Assembly: GCA_026874595.1 (NCBI GenBank)
Contig: CM049318.1
Span: 35,919,956 to 35,983,955 of the forward strand
Direction: 5' to 3'
From: Sipunculus nudus
Taxonomy: Eukaryota > Annelida > Sipuncula > Golfingiida > Sipunculidae
Length of the DNA stretch: 64,000 nucleotides
The notes beneath the pieces were generated by a model. The model was not told the origin of the DNA, ran no database searches, and saw nothing but the letters and a program-made list of their open reading frames with translations. Positions 59,237 to 64,000 of the stretch are shown here, one piece after another; the stretch's first letter is position 1, and each line of letters begins with the position of its first letter. Made by a program: the position numbers and the translations under genes.

Positions 59237-61619
59237 TCATGCAGAATGTAGCTTATTCTAACAAGGGTGTTCTCAGCATGACTGGTCATATAGTGAGGAA
59301 CAAATGCTGACGGAAAGTTCGATTACTGTACTAAATCTGTTACGTCAGATTTCCGTCCCATATAAGCTACACGCTTATATCAGTTTGACCATGTCTGATC
59401 TTGTCTTGTTACTGCGAAATCAAACATTCTGCATTCAATATATTCAATATTCAATAGTCTTTATCCCCATCTTTATGGTATCAGTCGCGAAAGTTATTGT
59501 TCCTCCTTTTTTAATGCATTTTACCTGGAGGAAAAATCAAATAGCAAGTCCCCTTTGTAGAGAACAAATAACTTATTGTGTTCACACTATCCATCTATTA
59601 AGCCTGGTATGAAAAGCTGTTACACCGGTCAATAAGACTGATTGACACTCTTTTAGTGAAAATAAAATGCTCTTTTTTATCAGTTATTGATCTTTTTAGA
59701 TCATAAATTGTTTGGCGTTTGCGCCCTCATGTCGGCGCGACTTTTTACCCTTTGGAATCATTTCTGCCAAGAAACAAATCTGAACAATAACGTTCAGAAT
59801 TCAGCATGTTATTTTGGTTTCCATAGTTGTTATAGCACACATACGTAGCTGAAGTACTATCTTTATGTTTTGCCGAGACAGTTACGCATTTGAATAAAAG
59901 CACCATTTAAAAAGTTACCTAAAAAGAAAAGACCGTGTAAAGATGTTAATTTCAAAACAAGGCATATAACTTAGTTTTACGATTAAAGCAAACAATACAC
60001 CTTGAATATTCTTCAGTGATACAAAGAAACCATCCACTTATTACTTAGTGAACCAATAAACTCTCCGTTCACAATTTTTAGTCACGTATACCAAGAGTGT
60101 GACGTGAAAATGGTTTGGTTTATTGTCTGTTAATGACGCGATGTCTGGCTCATCCGACACTTTTCATTCATGGTGTTTCGTGCCTTATCATTCTTTTAGC
60201 TGTTCTCGTTATTCCCTAACACGCTAAATAAGTCTGCATGTATAAGGTTATTTATTTTACGTCTGTCCGTATTATGACGACCATTGGCTATTCACTCCGT
60301 CACGACCAGTAGTCAGCAGTGGCGAACGTGATGCTAAAATACCACCTTGCATTAAATTTAAACTCTTCATTTTACACGGATTGTGAAAACAGTTATAATT
60401 ACCTGCGCCAAGGGATGGAGGTTATGTTTTTTACCGGCGTTTTTTATGTCTGTTTATATGTTACTACTTTATATGATATTAAAAAGCTACTAACGGGTGT
60501 TGATGACGTTTTTAGGATAGGCAATGCTAGAAGGAATAATTGATTGAAATTGGGGCTGCCCGGAACACCATCTAGATCCAAAAATATTTTGAAGGAAAAT
60601 GCTGCATTTATGACAATTCCATATGGAGGTAATGAGCTTTCTTGGCAGAGGTCTGTGCTCTTGGAGGAGTGCTTTTCTAATGCGAGCGTTCAGTCATGTA
60701 TGGGTGAAGGAAACCGGAGAACCCGGGATAGCCCTCCGACCTTGGACAGATCATGACTACCCACTATCTTTGCCACACTTGACTGCCACGGCCTCATTTA
60801 CAAACGTAGAGCTCTTAGGATTACATGCCACGTTCAAAGGGTCTGAATGGAGCTGTTCCATTTTCTGTCCATGCCGTACACAGGATTTCTTTTATGTATA
60901 GCATAACGGTTTGTGACTCAGGAATATGTTATATTAAATTGATGCCGCATTTCACCCATGTCTGCATGTTGTCTGCAAGTCTAATTTTGTAAATGTCATC
61001 CAATTTAACACGTGAAATTTTACATCATTCATTGTACACTTTTTTTAACATCTAAGATCTAGACATTCCTCCCAAATCGCGAGTGTCCTGTAAAAAGCGG
61101 CTGCTAATAATTTCAACCTATTCGAGTTTTGATTTCTAGATGTGTCGTACAAACAACCGTTACATTCTGATTTGAATATATGTATTTTAATTCATGAAAT
61201 AAATGTCATACAGTGAATGTTTTAAATATTTGATGTCGAACACGACTGATCGTCCATGATTTAAGACAGATTACATTCCCTGTCCGCAACTAAATAATAT
61301 CATCTTTAGGTTTCATGCCGCTGTCGTCAGCTAAATCTCTTGGGATGGATTTTATGCAAGCTTAACGAGCTTCAGGACTTCTTACTTCGTCATAGACATC
61401 TTGTCACGTGTGTTCACACACAAATGAGTATGAAGACAGGAGTAAAGCTGACACGTTGACCTAAATAAGGCAAATACCGTTGGTTTCTCAGGCACCGCGC
61501 GTATTGAACCGCGTTTTCATTTTCTAAATTTTATTTTTTGAATGAAATTTCCCGGTTTCGAGCCCCAGTCGATATTTGCTTTAAGAAAATAAAATGTTCA
61601 GTGGTGACAATTGTTGGTA
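58946..61619. other. Probable receptor intron, no exon found
   Basis: The + frames at 59304, 60319, 60544 and 60623 lack class B transmembrane signatures. A 'ggaaaccggagaacccggga' phrase at 60709 is a common dispersed word in invertebrate genomes. Confidence 0.4.
59164..59231. repeat. (TA)n microsatellite, interrupted
   Basis: TA repeat with short breaks. Confidence 0.9.
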
Positions 61620-62115
61620 TCATTTGATATTATTGTCGAAAATATATTTTAACTAGAGCAAAGCAAACTTGCATAATACGCCCGTCTTATGTCTTGTGAC
61701 TTTTGACCTCGTTAAATATGCGTGGATTTGGAGAGAATCAAATTCAGGTTAGAAAATGTATTGTTTGATATTTATAATGAGTGCATGAGTATTCATAAGA
61801 TTTTGGTAAGTCATTAAGGGACCATAGTAGTCTGGCGACCTCTGATAATGCATGGATTTTGCAGGGAACCAAACTTATGCGAGATAATATAATGGTTAAT
61901 ATTTCTATTGAGTTTAACCAAAATCCATCCTCCTCGTGACCTGTGACCTCATTAAATATGCGTGAGCCTATGATCGAATTCTGGTGAGATAATCTATTAG
62001 TAAACAGTAATGGTGATTTTTCGTGAAAATCCATCGAAGCCTTGGTAAGTTATCGCGGCGACACTAAATTTTAACGGACAGACAAACAGACGAACGTACC
62101 GTGGGTATACCATAA
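61620..62115. repeat. Decayed interspersed repeat with 'gacctcattaaatatgcgtg' phrases
   Basis: Two units about 230-240 bases apart share 'tgacct.gttaaatatgcgtg' type phrases (61707 and 61948), followed by 'acagacaaacagacgaacg'. The style is similar to the repeat at 31835. No gene. Confidence 0.5.
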
Positions 62116-62847
62116 TGTCTTTTCATTGACAGGCGTGTAAAATCGTAAATAAAATCGCCCTCCTGTGCTAAATTTCTCAACAAAACGTGCTTGAGAAACC
62201 AACCAGTTTTTCCCAAAAGATATTTTAGAATTATGAGAGTAAAGTCTTTATTGGTAATGGTTCCACAGTAAAAATTAGCTCCAGCAATGTCCCATCAATC
62301 TATATCCTCATCTTCTATACCGCCCTGCGCTGTGATCGCCAAAGCAAATTGACGTAACCGATGGCTGACAATAAACATCCTGGCAAATCCACTAAATCAT
62401 TTAAACGCCTATATAGCTTATTGGAGTAACCATAAGAAACAACGGGCCATTAATAATTCTTTTAGATCAAGATTATTGAGAAAGTTTGTCCAGTCAACGC
62501 CTTCAATGAAGACGCCTGGCTCTCTCACCATTTTGTGGCTTAAATAGCAATAGAAATCTCTGCGGCTCGTAAAACCACACACATTAAACCACACCGGCAG
62601 TCATACATTACCAAGAATTCTCTACACGCTATAAATAATATTACGGCTTTCCAATTATTCAGAACATAAAACACACAATCTATAAAGATCGGATTTATCA
62701 AAAGCAGTCTCACTTCAAGTATCCACAGGTTTAAATATTAATTATCACTCAACCAAGAAAAAGTTAGCTTAATGTCACTCTCACTTTTGTCTTCGAGCCT
62801 TATAAAGGAGTAAATTGAAATTCTCTTAACTCGAAAATAACATTACA

Positions 62848-62909
62848 TTAAAGGTGCCCATTCACCTACCTCATGAAAAAGAATTAATGTGATTTTTTGC
62901 TTCCTCTGA

Positions 62910-62976
<67 letters not shown>

Positions 62977-63333
62977 TGATCTAAGGATAATACAGTAATT
63001 GAAGTTCTTATTACGCTCCGGTGAAAAATGTATGAACTTGTTTATCAACATCATGTTTGTAAACACAGCAATGTTGACATATGGGAAAAAAAGGTGGTAG
63101 GTTGCATATATGTGGAGGCAGAACACCATTTGCAAAGCTTTTACCTCAAGATGCCTTTGTTGAATTTGTTTTGATTATTTTGGCGGGCCCAACATAAAAT
63201 AAACACGATGATGTAAACAAAACAAACAGCCTGTGTGCAGTGATATCCATGTTTTCTGGCCTTTTTTCTTATAAAAGCTCCAAGGGATTACATTTAGTTA
63301 ATAAAGGTCAGGTAGGTGATGGGGTCCCTTTAA
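62848..63333. mobile_element. TTAA element, family C, full length with expanded TA tract
   Basis: Begins 'TTAAAGGTGCCCATTCACC' and ends 'GGTAGGTGATGGGGTCCC' followed by TTTAA. It is inverted relative to the copy at 44512. A (TA)n run at 62909-62972 sits where the neighbouring copy at 63825 has only 'gtgtatatattaatg', so the microsatellite grew inside the transposon. Confidence 0.75.
62909..62972. repeat. (TA)n microsatellite inside a family C element
   Basis: Perfect TA repeat at the position of a short 'tatata' in the sister copy. Confidence 0.95.
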
Positions 63334-63824
63334 ACCATGGTTTGAAGTCCCTTTCTGTTGAAAAATCTTCGGTTTAAGACAGCCGATAAACACAAATTTG
63401 TTTTGACATGTATAATATATATCTGGTATAAAACTGTCCTACATGGCGTCATGTTGAACTACTAGTCATTGTAGTCATATCGTAAAATATACAGTAATGA
63501 CCTAGAAAAAAAAATTCATAGATGATTGGTAATGATTCGCTAGTGGCCGTCACACGTGTTTAACACATCAAGCATGTAGTTAAATATTAGGCCTCTACAA
63601 AGTGACTCACTGTAACTGGAAACCTAAAATAGCGTAATTCATTTTTTTTTTATTTAAAATGTTATAAAATCATGTGAAAATGAGTGAAAAGTTAAAAAAT
63701 ATATATACCATCCGAAAGATCATTGTACCAGGTTTCAAATTATGTGTATTTTATCTGGTCCATTATGATTATAAACCACTTTTGGATTGTTTTAGATATA
63801 TGGGTTTTTGACGATAATGATAAG
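63334..63824. other. No gene seen
   Basis: AT-rich spacer between two family C elements. Confidence 0.6.
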
Positions 63825-64000
63825 TTAAAGGTGCCCAATCACCTATCTTTGAAAAGAATTTATGTGATTTCTGACTTCCTCTGTGTATATATTAATGATC
63901 ATAAGGGTAATTTTGGTTGTGAACAGTTCTTAAAAGGTCTTCGTAAAGTATGTGTGAACTTGTTTATCAACAACATGTTTGTAAACACAGCAAACGTTGT
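63825..64000. mobile_element. TTAA element, family C, cut by the window end
   Basis: Starts 'TTAAAGGTGCCCAATCACC' and matches the first ~170 bases of the copy at 62848 without the long TA run, including 'gtgaacttgtttatcaacaa'. It lies in the same orientation, about 490 bases downstream of the previous copy. Confidence 0.75.

Noticed and set aside
59304-60901. Transmembrane exons of the receptor
   Set aside because: Some frames are hydrophobic but lack class B helix signatures and suitable splice sites.

Overview
This is an AT-rich, gene-poor stretch of an animal nuclear genome. It has long non-coding intervals, many (TA)n microsatellites, poly-G/poly-C runs, small transposon relics and tRNA-derived SINEs, and coding sequence only as short exons bounded by GT-AG splice sites. 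The repeat style (short TTAA-flanked inverted-repeat elements, a Helitron-type terminus, degenerate repeats containing 'gaggtcaaaggtca'-like motifs) is what I would expect of a marine invertebrate, most likely a lophotrochozoan such as a mollusc. That placement is inference, not proof.

The one confidently recognised gene lies near the right end on the + strand. Two exons (57003-57219 and 57664-57797) join in phase and encode the six-cysteine hormone-receptor domain of a class B (secretin family) GPCR, closest in motif to calcitonin/CGRP receptors. The signal peptide and seven-helix exons were not found, so the gene extends beyond the visible exons on one or both sides. Its introns are full of mobile DNA: a 476-bp inverted-repeat element starts 15 bases after a splice donor, followed by a SINE.

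Weaker coding candidates are a C-terminal exon with a membrane tail on the - strand (35898-36081), a C-terminal exon on the + strand (51135-51252) and an exon-like ORF at 49829-49947. None was recognised as a known family.

Left part (1-10 kb): a 5.7-kb DNA transposon (3714-9415) has CACTG-type inverted ends, a TA on each side and a dense subterminal repeat array. It contains a series of exon-like blocks on the - strand with good splice sites but no visible transposase. Middle part (10-35 kb): microsatellites split by an hAT-like element (15.2-15.5 kb) and by a probable solo LTR (21.9-22.8 kb), a diverged ~850-bp tandem duplication (20.2-21.7 kb), and three copies of an unnamed repeat family. 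Right part (35-64 kb): a Helitron end (38786), GC-rich degenerate repeats, two families of TTAA-flanked elements, a ~45-bp minisatellite (52.9-53.2 kb) and a field of ATTC/ATCC tetranucleotides (55 kb).

I see no operon, CRISPR array, prophage or other compact multi-gene system. The most unusual item is the 5.7-kb element with its spliced-looking internal structure.
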